Shown one piece after another: positions 19,964 through 28,903 of a stretch of DNA of 64,000 nt. Below the pieces are notes generated by a model. It saw only the letters and a program-made list of their open reading frames with translations. It was not told where the DNA came from and did not search any database. The stretch's first letter is position 1. Every line of letters starts with the position of its first letter. The stretch is taken from the NCBI GenBank assembly GCA_000517565.1, contig CP007051.1, positions 1,139,039 through 1,203,038 of the forward strand, given 5' to 3'. The stretch is from Desulfurella acetivorans A63. GTDB lineage: Bacteria; Campylobacterota_A; Desulfurellia; Desulfurellales; Desulfurellaceae. The translations under genes and the position numbers were made by a program.

Positions 19964-20927
19964 ATGTCATCTTTTTAAATAAATCTACCTCATATTTTGA
20001 ACCAATAATAAGCGGCGTCCTATCGTGCAATGTTTGTGGGGTTTTATCCAATATATCAACCAAACCATCGCATGAAGCTCCGCCTGCGTGCTCCACAATA
20101 TATGAAAGCGGAAAAGCTTCGTACAATAATCTTAGTTTTCCTTTTTTATTTTTTTCATCTGCTGGGTATAAAAATACCCCACCTTTCAGTAAATTTCTGT
20201 GAAAATCAGAAACAAGAGAACCAATATAACGAGATGTATAACCTTGATCCTTTAAAGTTTCAATATAGTCTCTTATCTTTTTGTCCCATTTATTAGAGTT
20301 TGCTTCGTTTACACTGTAAATATTGCCTTTGGGTGGTATTTTTATATCCGGATGGGACAACAAAAACTCACCAACGCTTGGATCAAGTGTAAAACCATTT
20401 ACACTCCCACCAGCACAATATACAAACATTGTAGAAGATCCATACACAACATATCCTGCAGCAATCAAATCTCTGCCTTTTTGCAATAAATTGTCTTCTA
20501 AAGAACACTCTTCTTCTTTTTTTCTAAAAATACCAAAAATTGTACCAATACTAACATTAACATCTATATTAGAAGAACCATCAAGTGGATCAAATACAAC
20601 AACGTACTTTCCTTTTTGATACTTAGGTGGTACTTCTATTGCAGTTTCTACTTCCTCAGATGCCATAACACATACTTTGCCTATATGGTCCAATGCTTCA
20701 ATCATCTTTTGATTTGCAAACACATCGAGTTTTTGCTGAGTCTCACCAAAAATATTTTGTGTATCTAAACTCCCCAAAATATTCACCAAGCCTGCTTTAT
20801 TAACTTCTCGTGCAATAATCTTTGAAGCAAATGCAATCTGCTCTAAAATAATTGTAAAATCACCTGTAGCTTCTTTAAATCTCCTTTGTTCTTCAAGGAT
20901 AAATCTACTTAAATTTATAAGCGCCAT
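19956..20927 (-). CDS. fbp: Fructose-1,6-bisphosphatase, class I
   Basis: Gluconeogenic phosphatase of 323 aa. Metal and substrate sites are visible in FDPLDGSSNIDVNVSIGTIF, the active-site region ASEEVETAI, and YIGSLVSDFHRNLLKGG. The C-terminal AGGASCDGLVDILD is the AMP-enzyme-type end. It lies 12 bp after the lactate permease and may be co-transcribed, which fits gluconeogenesis from lactate. Confidence 0.95.
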   Translation of the reverse strand: MALINLSRFILEEQRRFKEATGDFTIILEQIAFASKIIAREVNKAGLVNILGSLDTQNIFGETQQKLDVFANQKMIEALDHIGKVCVMASEEVETAIEVPPKYQKGKYVVVFDPLDGSSNIDVNVSIGTIFGIFRKKEEECSLEDNLLQKGRDLIAAGYVVYGSSTMFVYCAGGSVNGFTLDPSVGEFLLSHPDIKIPPKGNIYSVNEANSNKWDKKIRDYIETLKDQGYTSRYIGSLVSDFHRNLLKGGVFLYPADEKNKKGKLRLLYEAFPLSYIVEHAGGASCDGLVDILDKTPQTLHDRTPLIIGSKYEVDLFKKMTSI

Positions 20928-20939
20928 AGATTGCCTCCT

Positions 20940-22523
20940 TTACAAGTAAATAAATATCATAGACAAAATACCAACAACCAAACACATAAATAATACTGGC
21001 AAAATTGTTGCTTTTATAAATTGGGCTTCTTCTTTTCCACCAACACCAATCGTTGCTGCTGCATTTGTAATTTTTGACGGTGTGATAGCTGATGCGATGC
21101 CACCTCCTACAGCATGAGCCGCATAAATCCACATAAATGCATTTGCACCTACAGTTGATATTGTAGCTTCCCACTGAATTTTTGCAAACAAAACATTAGA
21201 CGCAGTAGCGCTACCTCCCACAAATGCCCCGATCAAACCCAAAAATGGTGCAACTAACGGATAAAAAGATCCAAAACTTTTGGCAAAACTACTTGATATT
21301 ATAATGTCCATATTGTTTTGAGTAAAGTTTAAAGATGGAACTAATTTTGAGCCAACAACATCCATACCAGACCATGCCATTATGTATGCAACGCTAAAAA
21401 ATAATGAGTAAGCCAAAAATGGCCCCCAAATCCTTTTAAGCCAAAGCTTTGTAACCTTGTTTAATTGTTCTTTTGTGGGCTTTAAAATAAATATTGATAG
21501 TATACCAACAACCATAATCCAAAACCATACACTGGAAAGAATATTTAAATCTTCTTTTTTATCAGCAAAAATGTGAATTATTTCATAAGGATTTAGTAAA
21601 TTACTCAAATAAAGTTTAACAGAATGCATATTTACAATAAATGATAATAAAATAAGAATAATAAAAGGAGAAGATGCGACAAGTAGATCTTTTTGAAAAA
21701 AAGTCCGTCTTTGAGTAGAATTCGAGCCATTTTTATAATAAAAGTATACAAAAACCATAGTGGCAAGTCCTGATAATACACCTATAATTTCAACCGGCGC
21801 AATTCTTGACCATGCCAAAAATAAAGCAGTTAAAGATAATACCAGACCAGAAAGCGTCGCAGCAATCCAGTTCTTTTTTAACGCATGCATCCCTCCAACG
21901 GTGTATAGCATCAAAAATGCAAACAACATAGAAATAAAAGGCAAAAATGCCGTAATCTTAAAAGTATACTCCCACACAAAACTCGACAAACTATCTATAC
22001 CAGGTGGCTTTATACCAAAACCCATAGCGACCTTTGCAGGCAACGTAATGGGTATAGAAAATAACGCAAATGAAGTTAGTGGATCATAGCAAAGAATGCT
22101 TATTGCAATAGCTGCAACAGGACTGAACCCAAGGAGTCTAAATATCGGTGGAAACATAGCAGGTGTTACCATACCAAGAGCAGTTGATAAACTACCAAAA
22201 CCCATACCTAAAAATAATGTTTGTTCTTCTTTGTTTTTAGTTATGCCTTTTATATAATCGATAATTTTAGATAAAGCTTTTGTTTCATTCATTAAAAAAA
22301 TTAAAAACATGGTAAATGTAACAGCCAGAGAAATACCAAGCGCTTTTACAATACCCATTATTGTTGCGCCCCATACTACAGCATATGGTGTTTTAAAATA
22401 GTAAACAGCTATTGCAAAACAAAGCAACCAGCCAGCAACAGACACAAACGTACCAGAACGATTAAAAACAAGCATACCTGCCAACACAAGCAAAATAGGT
22501 AAAATGGCAAAAAGAAAGTCCAT
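20940..22523 (-). CDS. lldP: L-lactate permease
   Basis: Integral membrane lactate transporter of the LctP family, 527 aa with about 13 hydrophobic segments. Recognisable stretches are MGIVKALGISLAVTFTMFL and the C-terminal VGGSATASNVLFAKIQ and AHAVGGGIASAITPSKI. It would import lactate or glycolate. A good promoter lies at 22552-22580. Its ribosome-binding site is unusually G-rich (GGAGGGGG, 22525-22532) and is complementary to the C-rich motif of the candidate RNA at 10845. Confidence 0.9.
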   Translation of the reverse strand: MDFLFAILPILLVLAGMLVFNRSGTFVSVAGWLLCFAIAVYYFKTPYAVVWGATIMGIVKALGISLAVTFTMFLIFLMNETKALSKIIDYIKGITKNKEEQTLFLGMGFGSLSTALGMVTPAMFPPIFRLLGFSPVAAIAISILCYDPLTSFALFSIPITLPAKVAMGFGIKPPGIDSLSSFVWEYTFKITAFLPFISMLFAFLMLYTVGGMHALKKNWIAATLSGLVLSLTALFLAWSRIAPVEIIGVLSGLATMVFVYFYYKNGSNSTQRRTFFQKDLLVASSPFIILILLSFIVNMHSVKLYLSNLLNPYEIIHIFADKKEDLNILSSVWFWIMVVGILSIFILKPTKEQLNKVTKLWLKRIWGPFLAYSLFFSVAYIMAWSGMDVVGSKLVPSLNFTQNNMDIIISSSFAKSFGSFYPLVAPFLGLIGAFVGGSATASNVLFAKIQWEATISTVGANAFMWIYAAHAVGGGIASAITPSKITNAAATIGVGGKEEAQFIKATILPVLFMCLVVGILSMIFIYL

Positions 22524-22551
22524 ACCCCCTCCGCATTAATTATTTACAGAT

Positions 22552-22580
22552 ATGTTAATTAAAAATAAAAACATTGTCAA
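22552..22580 (-). promoter_or_regulatory. Sigma-70-type promoter of lldP-fbp
   Basis: Minus strand TTGACA (22580-22575), a 17-base spacer and TAACAT (22557-22552), about 29 bases before the permease ATG. The -35 box is a perfect consensus. Confidence 0.65.
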
Positions 22581-22633
22581 GAAAATGTAAAGTTATAATT
22601 TTAAATTACAAGATTTATAAACTAACTATAAAA

Positions 22634-22999
22634 TTAAATACCTTCGTACTTTTCTACAATTTTGTTATCTTTATCAACTATAACAACTTTTGGTACAACT
22701 TTATCTGCTTCACTATCGTCTACCAGCCCAAAAGCTGCTATTATAATTTTATCACCTACAGCAACTTTTCGTGCTGCTGCTCCATTTAGACAGATTACAC
22801 CCGAACCCCTTTTGCCTTTTATTGTGTAAGTTTGAAACCTCTCACCATTATCTATGTTCCAAATATGCACATACTCATATTCTTTCATGTTTGCCGCTTC
22901 CATTAAATCTTCATCAATTGTTATGCTACCTATATAATGCAGGTCTGCCTGAGTAACCGTAGCCCTATGAATTTTACCAATAAGCATATTTCTAAGCAT
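22634..22999 (-). CDS. panD: Aspartate 1-decarboxylase
   Basis: Pyruvoyl enzyme making beta-alanine for pantothenate; 121 aa from the ATG at 22999, which aligns with family starts and follows a G-rich ribosome-binding site. Self-cleavage should occur between Gly24 and Ser25 in HYIGSITID, and the Ser becomes the pyruvoyl group. Tyr and Arg of the active site lie in WNIDNGERF and KGKRGSG. It is the last gene of panB-panC-panD. Confidence 0.95.
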   Translation of the reverse strand: MLRNMLIGKIHRATVTQADLHYIGSITIDEDLMEAANMKEYEYVHIWNIDNGERFQTYTIKGKRGSGVICLNGAAARKVAVGDKIIIAAFGLVDDSEADKVVPKVVIVDKDNKIVEKYEGI

Positions 23000-23009
23000 A
23001 ATCCCCCCT

Positions 23010-23855
23010 TTAAATCCACATATTGTCAATTAGTCTAGTTTTTCCAAAAAACACTGCCAAAGATATCAAAGTTTTACCCAAAACTACTTCCTTTAACTCA
23101 CTCAAACAATCAGTTGAATTTATGCTAATGTAATCAATACGCGCTAAATCGTAAGAATTTATAACATCTTTCATATTCTGGATAATTGTTTGTGAATCAT
23201 AAATTTTTGCATCTATTAACTCTTTTGCCTTATCAAGAGCTTTTTTTAAACAAATAGCTTGAGAGCGCTCTTTAGCATTTAAATAAACATTTCTTGAACT
23301 CAAAGCTAAACCATCTGCATCCCTTTTAATTTCACAAGGCACAATTTCTACATCAAGATTTAAGTCTTCCACCATTTTTTTTATAATAATTAGTTGCTGG
23401 GCATCCTTTTTGCCAAAATATGCCCTAGTTGGTTTAATAATATTAAATAGTTTTAAAACAATTGTTGTTACACCTTTAAAATGAGTGGGGCGCGATTTTC
23501 CCTCAAGCGGTTTACTTAAAAAAGAAACCTCAACGTAAGTTTGATAACTTTGTGGATACATTTCTTCATAGCCTGGGTAAAATATTACATCAACGCCATT
23601 TTGTTCACACAAAATTCTATCTTTCTCAAAATCTCTTGGGTATGTGTTAAAATCTTCATTTGGCGCAAATTGCAATGGATTTACAAAAATGCTAACTACT
23701 ACAATATCATTTTGTGATCTAGCTTTTTGGATTAAAGATAAATGCCCTTCGTGTAAATAACCCATCGTAGGCACAAAACCAATGCTTTTTTGTGCTAAAA
23801 TTGCTTTTTTTGAAAACTCTTTCATTTGCTCAATAGTGTGTATAACTTCACTCAT
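23010..23855 (-). CDS. panC: Pantothenate synthetase
   Basis: Joins pantoate and beta-alanine with ATP; 281 aa. Signatures: [15 protein letters not shown] with the HIGH-like motif, [16 protein letters not shown], and the KMSKS-like region LSSRNVYL. The ATG at 23855 (MSEVIHT) has GGAG upstream and overlaps the end of panB by 8 bp. A longer frame reaching 23882 is not supported. Confidence 0.95.
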   Translation of the reverse strand: MSEVIHTIEQMKEFSKKAILAQKSIGFVPTMGYLHEGHLSLIQKARSQNDIVVVSIFVNPLQFAPNEDFNTYPRDFEKDRILCEQNGVDVIFYPGYEEMYPQSYQTYVEVSFLSKPLEGKSRPTHFKGVTTIVLKLFNIIKPTRAYFGKKDAQQLIIIKKMVEDLNLDVEIVPCEIKRDADGLALSSRNVYLNAKERSQAICLKKALDKAKELIDAKIYDSQTIIQNMKDVINSYDLARIDYISINSTDCLSELKEVVLGKTLISLAVFFGKTRLIDNMWI

Positions 23856-24642
23856 ATGAATACTCCAACGTTGGAAATTCATTGTTTTTCACTTCTTTAA
23901 TATAGTCTTTAATACCCTTTAGAGCATCTTGTTTTAATGAAGCGTATCTTTTAACAAATTTTGGTTTAAAATCATCAAAAAGCCCAAGCATATCATGAAA
24001 AACCAATACCTGGCCATCACAATAAAGCCCTGCCCCAATACCTATAGTGGGAATTTTTAGCTTTTGTGTAATTTCTTTTGCAAGATTTAGCGGTATAGCT
24101 TCCAAAACTATAGCAAAAGCACCTGCTTGCTCCAAACTAATCGCATCATTTATTAATTTTTGCGCTTGTTCTTCAGTTTTTGCTCTTACACTGTATGAAC
24201 CAAAAATATTGATAGACTGCGGTGTAAGCCCCAAATGACCAATAACTGGTATACCACTTGAAACCAATTTAAAAACGGTTTGAGCAAACTCTTCACCACC
24301 TTCAAGTTTTACACAATCGCAAAGTGTTTCTTTCATTATCCTACCAGCGTTTTCTAATGCTTTTTCGGTTGATGTTTGGTAACTCATAAATGGCATATCA
24401 ACTATTAATAACGCGTTGCTTACACCTTTTTTTACGATTTTACCATGATAAATCATCTCATCTAAACTAACTGGCAATGTAGAATTATTTCCCTGCACAA
24501 CCATGCTTAGAGAGTCTCCAACAAGTATCGAATCAATACCAGCTTCATCTGCAATTTTTGCCTGGGTATAGTCATACGCTGTAATCATAGTTATTTTTTC
24601 TTTTGATTTCATACTCACAAACTTTGGTACAGTCATTTTCAT
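23848..24642 (-). CDS. panB: Ketopantoate hydroxymethyltransferase
   Basis: First committed pantothenate enzyme, transferring a hydroxymethyl group to 2-oxoisovalerate; 264 aa. Typical blocks are ITAYDYTQAKIADEAGIDSI, VGDSLSMVVQGNNSTLPV and GHLGLTPQSINIFGSY, with the catalytic Glu in VLEAIP. AAGGAG lies 6 bases before the ATG. A hairpin lies directly upstream (24664-24702) and may terminate the folK transcript or attenuate this operon. Confidence 0.95.
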   Translation of the reverse strand: MKMTVPKFVSMKSKEKITMITAYDYTQAKIADEAGIDSILVGDSLSMVVQGNNSTLPVSLDEMIYHGKIVKKGVSNALLIVDMPFMSYQTSTEKALENAGRIMKETLCDCVKLEGGEEFAQTVFKLVSSGIPVIGHLGLTPQSINIFGSYSVRAKTEEQAQKLINDAISLEQAGAFAIVLEAIPLNLAKEITQKLKIPTIGIGAGLYCDGQVLVFHDMLGLFDDFKPKFVKRYASLKQDALKGIKDYIKEVKNNEFPTLEYSYE

Positions 24643-24663
24643 AAATTACTCCTTATTAAATAA

Positions 24664-24702
24664 AAAAAGCCCAAACGCATTTTACACGCATTTGGGCTTT
24701 TT
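24664..24702. terminator. Bidirectional-type terminator between folK and panB
   Basis: Perfect 12-bp stem AAAAAGCCCAAA (24664-24675) / TTTGGGCTTTTT (24691-24702) with T runs in both directions. On the minus strand it lies about 70 bp after the folK stop and about 20 bp before panB. A second small hairpin, CTCC-CACG-GGAG near 24729, lies upstream of it. A panB promoter must overlap this region, so an attenuator role is possible. Confidence 0.75.
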
Positions 24703-24768
24703 ATTCTAATTTGTTCGCTTAAAGCTCCCACGGGAGTCTTTGTGCTATTTAACAAAAAATTTAACCTC

Positions 24769-25254
24769 TTAACAAACAATTTTTATTGAGTCGCGATCCC
24801 GTTCGCGCTCAAGTAAAACTTTAACATTTTTACCTAAAATGTTTAAGTTATCATTTAACTCATTTAAAGCTACAAGCCAAAAACATCTATTTAGTAAATA
24901 CCTATGGGGAATGTTCAAAAAATCACCCTTAATAATGATATCCCAAAATATTAAAATGTCAATATCGATATTTCTTGGACCCCATTTTATGATAGTCTGC
25001 CTACCCATCGCCTTTTCAATTGACTTTACAAAAATTAAAAGCTCGTATGGATCTAGATCAGTTTCAATTTCTATAACCTGGTTATAAAAGTTTTCCTGGT
25101 TTTTATAACCCCATGGTGGGCTTTCGTACAAACTTGAAAATTTTAAAATATTTATTTTGTTGTTTTGTTTTATATAATTAATAGCATCTTGTATATTTTT
25201 CTTTCTATCGGCTATATTTGACCCCAAACCTAAAAAAACATTATTGTATTTCAT
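24769..25254 (-). CDS. folK: Dihydropterin pyrophosphokinase (HPPK)
   Basis: Transfers pyrophosphate from ATP to 6-hydroxymethyl-dihydropterin in folate synthesis; 161 aa. Signatures: FLGLGSNIADRKKNI, SSLYESPPWGY, and the metal-binding WGPRNIDIDILIF. It overlaps the preceding aminotransferase by 4 bp and is the last gene of a four-gene operon. Confidence 0.94.
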   Translation of the reverse strand: MKYNNVFLGLGSNIADRKKNIQDAINYIKQNNKINILKFSSLYESPPWGYKNQENFYNQVIEIETDLDPYELLIFVKSIEKAMGRQTIIKWGPRNIDIDILIFWDIIIKGDFLNIPHRYLLNRCFWLVALNELNDNLNILGKNVKVLLERERDRDSIKIVC

Positions 25255-26402
25255 AATGATTTTATAGCATCAACTGCTTTTTGTATATTTGGGTTTGTGA
25301 TGCTTATCCTAAAATAACCTTCACCGTAGTCTCCAAAACCTACACCAGGCGTTACCACAATCCCTTTTTCTTCAAGTAATTTTTTAGTAAAGTCTTTAGA
25401 ATTATAACCATGCGGTACTTTTACCCAAAAATAAAATGTAGCAAGTGGCTCTTCAAACTCAAAATTTGCTTTTCTTAGTGCTTGAGCCATCTGGTTTTTG
25501 CGCTCTTGAAAGATGTTTCTTATAGGTTCATTTAGCGATTTGTAGTTATTTAGGGCAAAAATGCCAGCTGTTTGCAATGCTCCAAACACACCTGAGTCTA
25601 CATTTGTTTTAATTTTGGCCAGACCATAGATACCCTCTTTATTGCCTACAGCAAAACCTATCCTCCAGCCGGTCATGTTAAATGTCTTTGAAAAAGAATG
25701 TAGCTCAATGCCAACCTCTTTTGCTCCATCAATTTCCAAAAAACTCACTGGTTTGTAATTATCGTAATAAATTTCAGAATATGCATTATCTGATGCAACC
25801 AAAAAACCATATTTTAAAGCAAGTTCAACAACTCTATTGTAAAAATCTTTCGTGGCAATAGCGCTTGTTGGATTATTTGGATAGTTTATAAACATAATTT
25901 TTGTTTTATTCAACACGCTTTTATCAATTGCGTCCAGATCTGGTAAAAAGCCATTTTCTTTCAAAAGTGGCATCTTATAGACAGAACCACCAGCAAACAT
26001 TGTGGCAGTAGCATAAACTGGATATCCTGGATCTGGTACAAGCGTATAATCGCCTTTGTCAACAAAAGCAAGTGGCAAATGAGCAATGCCTTCTTTTGAG
26101 CCAATTAGAGCAAGGCATTCATTTTGTGGGTCTAAATCTACATTAAACCTATCTTTATACCAGTTTGCTACAGCTGCTCTAAACTCAAAACTTCCTTCGT
26201 ATGAGGGGTACTGATGGTTTTGAGGATCCTCAAGGGCTTGTTTTGCAGCTTCAATAATTTCTTTTGGCGTTGGTATATCTGGATCACCTATGCCTAAATC
26301 AATAATCTCAACGCCTTTTTGCTTTACCTGTGTCTTTAGTTTATCAATTTCTGCAAACAGATAGGGTGGCAGTTTTTCAATCCTTTCTGAGAGTTTAAAC
26401 AT
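25251..26402 (-). CDS. dapL: LL-diaminopimelate aminotransferase-type enzyme
   Basis: PLP-dependent class I aminotransferase of 383 aa. The start KLPPYLFAEIDKLK and DLGIGDPDIPTP match DapL2-type enzymes, which convert tetrahydrodipicolinate to LL-diaminopimelate in one step for lysine and peptidoglycan. The PLP Lys is in HSFSKTFNMTGWRIGFA; NYPNNPTSAIA and SDNAYSEIY are the cofactor-binding blocks. Alanine- or aspartate-type activity is the alternative. Confidence 0.8.
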   Translation of the reverse strand: MFKLSERIEKLPPYLFAEIDKLKTQVKQKGVEIIDLGIGDPDIPTPKEIIEAAKQALEDPQNHQYPSYEGSFEFRAAVANWYKDRFNVDLDPQNECLALIGSKEGIAHLPLAFVDKGDYTLVPDPGYPVYATATMFAGGSVYKMPLLKENGFLPDLDAIDKSVLNKTKIMFINYPNNPTSAIATKDFYNRVVELALKYGFLVASDNAYSEIYYDNYKPVSFLEIDGAKEVGIELHSFSKTFNMTGWRIGFAVGNKEGIYGLAKIKTNVDSGVFGALQTAGIFALNNYKSLNEPIRNIFQERKNQMAQALRKANFEFEEPLATFYFWVKVPHGYNSKDFTKKLLEEKGIVVTPGVGFGDYGEGYFRISITNPNIQKAVDAIKSL

Positions 26403-26404
26403 TT

Positions 26405-27163
26405 TTACTCCTTTACTGGATTTATTAATTTACCTATTTTTTCTATTTCGATCTCTATAACATCACCTACTTCAACGCCGCCAACACCGCTTGGCGTACC
26501 AGAAGCTATTAAATCACCCGGATATAATGTCATTATTTGAGATATAAATGAAACAAGCTCATACACATTAAATATCATATGTGATGTTGTAGAATTTTGC
26601 CTGATTTGCCCATTTACTTTTGTTGTAATTTTTAGATTCATAGGATCAACTTCAGTTTCGATAAAAGGACCAATTGGTGCAAATGTATCAAAACCTTTTG
26701 CCCTGGTCCATTGCCCATCAATTGATTGTAAATCTCTTGCTGTAACATCGTTTATAATTGTATAGCCAAATATGTAATCTTTAGCTTGATCGACAGATAC
26801 ATTTTTACATACTTTGCCAATTACCACACCCAGTTCTCCTTCATAATCAACTCTTTTTGACATATGTTTGGGATAGATAATAGGTTCGTTTGGACCAATA
26901 ACAGTACTTGAAGGTTTAATAAACATTTTAGGCACACTTGGCTTTTCATCTTTCATTTCCTGAATATGATCGTTATAATTAAGACCAATACCAATGATTT
27001 TTGAAGGTAAAACTGGTGGCAAAATTTTTATGTCATTTATGTTAGCTTCTTTAATAACTTCAAAATTGTTATACAAAAAATTATTTGACAAACACTTTAC
27101 ACTTTCATTTTCAAGCAACCCATAATACTCTTTGTTCTCATGATAACATCTCAAAAACTTCAT
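26405..27163 (-). CDS. Fumarylacetoacetate-hydrolase-family protein
   Basis: A 252-aa FAH-fold protein. Metal ligands lie in VDYEGELGVVIGK and the motifs IGIGLNYNDHIQEM, YTIINDVTARDLQ and ASGTPSGVG are typical. Members hydrolyse or isomerise acylpyruvates or decarboxylate oxaloacetate, and the exact reaction cannot be fixed from sequence. It overlaps tsaC by 4 bp and precedes dapL by 2 bp. Confidence 0.85.
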   Translation of the reverse strand: MKFLRCYHENKEYYGLLENESVKCLSNNFLYNNFEVIKEANINDIKILPPVLPSKIIGIGLNYNDHIQEMKDEKPSVPKMFIKPSSTVIGPNEPIIYPKHMSKRVDYEGELGVVIGKVCKNVSVDQAKDYIFGYTIINDVTARDLQSIDGQWTRAKGFDTFAPIGPFIETEVDPMNLKITTKVNGQIRQNSTTSHMIFNVYELVSFISQIMTLYPGDLIASGTPSGVGGVEVGDVIEIEIEKIGKLINPVKE

Positions 27164-27735
27164 AAACCCCCCAAAAAATTTTTAATAGTTTCGGCTCTAT
27201 CGCCTTCTCTTAATATAACTTTATTTTCAAAATCTACAATAGTGGATGCTGTGTTTTTTGTTTTACCTGTTATAATAACATCAACAATACCAAAATAATA
27301 CTTTATCAATTCTTTTGAGTTATTAATTGGTTGTTTTTTTGAGATATTAACACTTGTTGAAGTTAGCGCAGAACGCTCTACAATTTTTTTAATATAAGGA
27401 CCAAAGGCAAGACGATAAGCAGTTTTTCCATCCTTTGAAACATAAAAAGGCAAATTTATTTTATTTTTTAAAATTAAAGTAGCGCCTAAATTTAACAAAT
27501 TCAAAGCTTCTTCATCCACGTACGCACTTTTTAAAACAAAATCAAGACTGCACAGAACTATCAAAGGATTTGATAAATCTCTTCTTTTTATCTTAAAAAT
27601 CTTTTTGTTTGCATAAGTATTAAATATAGATGCACCAATACCATATATGGTATCTGCCGGGTAAATAACAACACCATTTTTAATGTTATATAAATACTTA
27701 AAAGCATCTTTATCTTTACATACAATTGTTTTCAT
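27160..27735 (-). CDS. tsaC: Threonylcarbamoyl-AMP synthase (YrdC/Sua5 domain)
   Basis: Makes threonylcarbamoyl-AMP for the t6A37 tRNA modification; 191 aa, YrdC domain only. Signatures: VVIYPADTIYGIGASIF, KIKRRDLSNPLIVLC, and the C-terminal STIVDFENKVILREG. No ribosome-binding site precedes the ATG. Instead a -10 box ends six bases upstream, so the mRNA is probably leaderless. Confidence 0.92.
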   Translation of the reverse strand: MKTIVCKDKDAFKYLYNIKNGVVIYPADTIYGIGASIFNTYANKKIFKIKRRDLSNPLIVLCSLDFVLKSAYVDEEALNLLNLGATLILKNKINLPFYVSKDGKTAYRLAFGPYIKKIVERSALTSTSVNISKKQPINNSKELIKYYFGIVDVIITGKTKNTASTIVDFENKVILREGDRAETIKNFLGGL

Positions 27736-27740
27736 AAAAA

Positions 27741-27769
27741 TTTATAGGGTAAGTAGTGGGCTTAATCAA
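27741..27769 (-). promoter_or_regulatory. Promoter of tsaC operon, leaderless
   Basis: Minus strand TTGATT (27769-27764), a 17-base spacer and TATAAA (27746-27741), then five T and the ATG at 27735. The spacer is part of an imperfect hairpin, TAGGGTAAGT / ACTCACCCTA (27745-27779), which may be an operator. Confidence 0.55.
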
Positions 27770-27917
27770 CTCACCCTAAACAAATTCTATTATTATTTGT
27801 AACCATAATTCAACTCAAAACCTGTATTTTTTATTTGTAAAATGAAAGCAATACAAAACTTTGCTCATGAGATGAAATTATCTACTATTTTACTATTAAA
27901 TCTTTCTGACATATCAA

Positions 27918-28042
27918 AACACATTGCAACTTACGATGATTTCATTTTCAGAAATTCGAAAAATTTGGCAAAACTTACTTTTACTCATCATTTATATTTT
28001 ACCAAATTGTTAATCATATTGCAACCGCTTTACATAACTATC
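27918..28042 (-). pseudogene. Relic of an S24 (LexA/CI-type) repressor C-terminus
   Basis: The stretch 27736-28060 has no intact gene. On the minus strand it reads YVKRLQYD, stop, QFGKI, stop, then SKFCQIFRISENEIIVS. This lines up with MVKRLQYDYQSGKI and DNKLYQTFLVSEDEIVI of the S24 protein at 29834-30328. Seventeen bases are identical (28016-28032 against about 29955-29971). Several stops make it clearly dead. An 81-codon plus-strand frame over the same bases is not supported as a gene. Confidence 0.6.
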
Positions 28043-28061
28043 AAATATCAGATAAAAATAA

Positions 28062-28090
28062 TTGACAATTTTTTATGTAAGGTATAAAAT
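28062..28090 (+). promoter_or_regulatory. Promoter of cas6
   Basis: TTGACA at 28062-28067, a 17-base spacer and TAAAAT at 28085-28090, about 30 bases before the TTG start of cas6. The -35 is a perfect consensus. Confidence 0.6.
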
Positions 28091-28120
28091 AATACTATAA
28101 ATTTATTTTAAGAGGATTTA

Positions 28121-28852
28121 TTGAGAATTAAAATTATTCTTGAGAGCCCAAAGAGTATTGTTTTACAGGTAGGGTTTAATTCTATTATTCAATGGTTTAT
28201 TTATAGTAACATTAAAGATTCATGGCTACACGATATAGGTTTTAAATATGAAAAAAGACAATTTAAATTATTTTGTTTTTCATTTTTTTTAGAAAAAGCT
28301 CAATTTATAAACGAAAAAAAATTATTCATTTTTCCAAAAATTGTAAGTTTTATATTTTCTTCACCGGTAGATTGGATAATAGAAAACCTAGCTTCAAAAA
28401 GCTTTACAACTAAAAAAATAAGTTTCTGGCAAAATGAATTATACCTATCAGAAGTTTCGGTATTAAAACCCCCACAAATTACACAAAATGAAATTAAAAT
28501 TAGAGCTATTACACCCATAGAAGTTCACTCAACCTTTCAAATATATAAACAAAAGAAAACATACTATTATAATCCATATGAAAAAGAATTTTCTCTTTTA
28601 ATTGCCAATAATGCAGCAAAAAAATGGGAAGCATTTTATAAAAAACCACCAGAATCAGAATTAAAATTAGAACCAATAGGTTTTAACAAAGAAAAAATTG
28701 TCAGATTTGGATCAAAAAATAGTTTAATAATAAAAGGTTGGACTGGTAATTTTAAGTTGCTTGCTGATTCTAAGATGTTAGGGTTTATTATTGATGCTGG
28801 TTTAGGTAATAGAAACAGCCAGGGTTTTGGAATGGTAGAAGTAATCCAATAA
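28121..28852 (+). CDS. cas6: Cas6 CRISPR endoribonuclease, orphan
   Basis: A 243-aa RAMP-fold protein. The glycine-rich C-terminal signature of Cas6, GLGNRNSQGFGMVEV, is intact, and the mid-region IRAITPIEVHSTF matches the second ferredoxin-like domain. Cas6 cuts pre-crRNA inside the repeat hairpins. The start is TTG at 28121 with GAGG five bases upstream; no ATG fits. Only a broken cas8b start follows and I find no repeat array nearby, so it is an orphan or acts in trans on arrays elsewhere. Confidence 0.85.
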   Translation: MRIKIILESPKSIVLQVGFNSIIQWFIYSNIKDSWLHDIGFKYEKRQFKLFCFSFFLEKAQFINEKKLFIFPKIVSFIFSSPVDWIIENLASKSFTTKKISFWQNELYLSEVSVLKPPQITQNEIKIRAITPIEVHSTFQIYKQKKTYYYNPYEKEFSLLIANNAAKKWEAFYKKPPESELKLEPIGFNKEKIVRFGSKNSLIIKGWTGNFKLLADSKMLGFIIDAGLGNRNSQGFGMVEVIQ

Positions 28853-28903
28853 TTTTTACTTAGGTTTTCTGAAATTTTTAAAATACGCTTCAGTGGAGGA
28901 TTA

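Noticed and set aside
24719-24741. Riboswitch or leader element upstream of panB
   Set aside because: Only a 4-bp CTCC/GGAG stem with short flanks is seen; no known riboswitch core.
27842-28087. 81-codon plus-strand frame before cas6
   Set aside because: Covers the S24 relic on the other strand and runs through the cas6 promoter; no ribosome-binding site.
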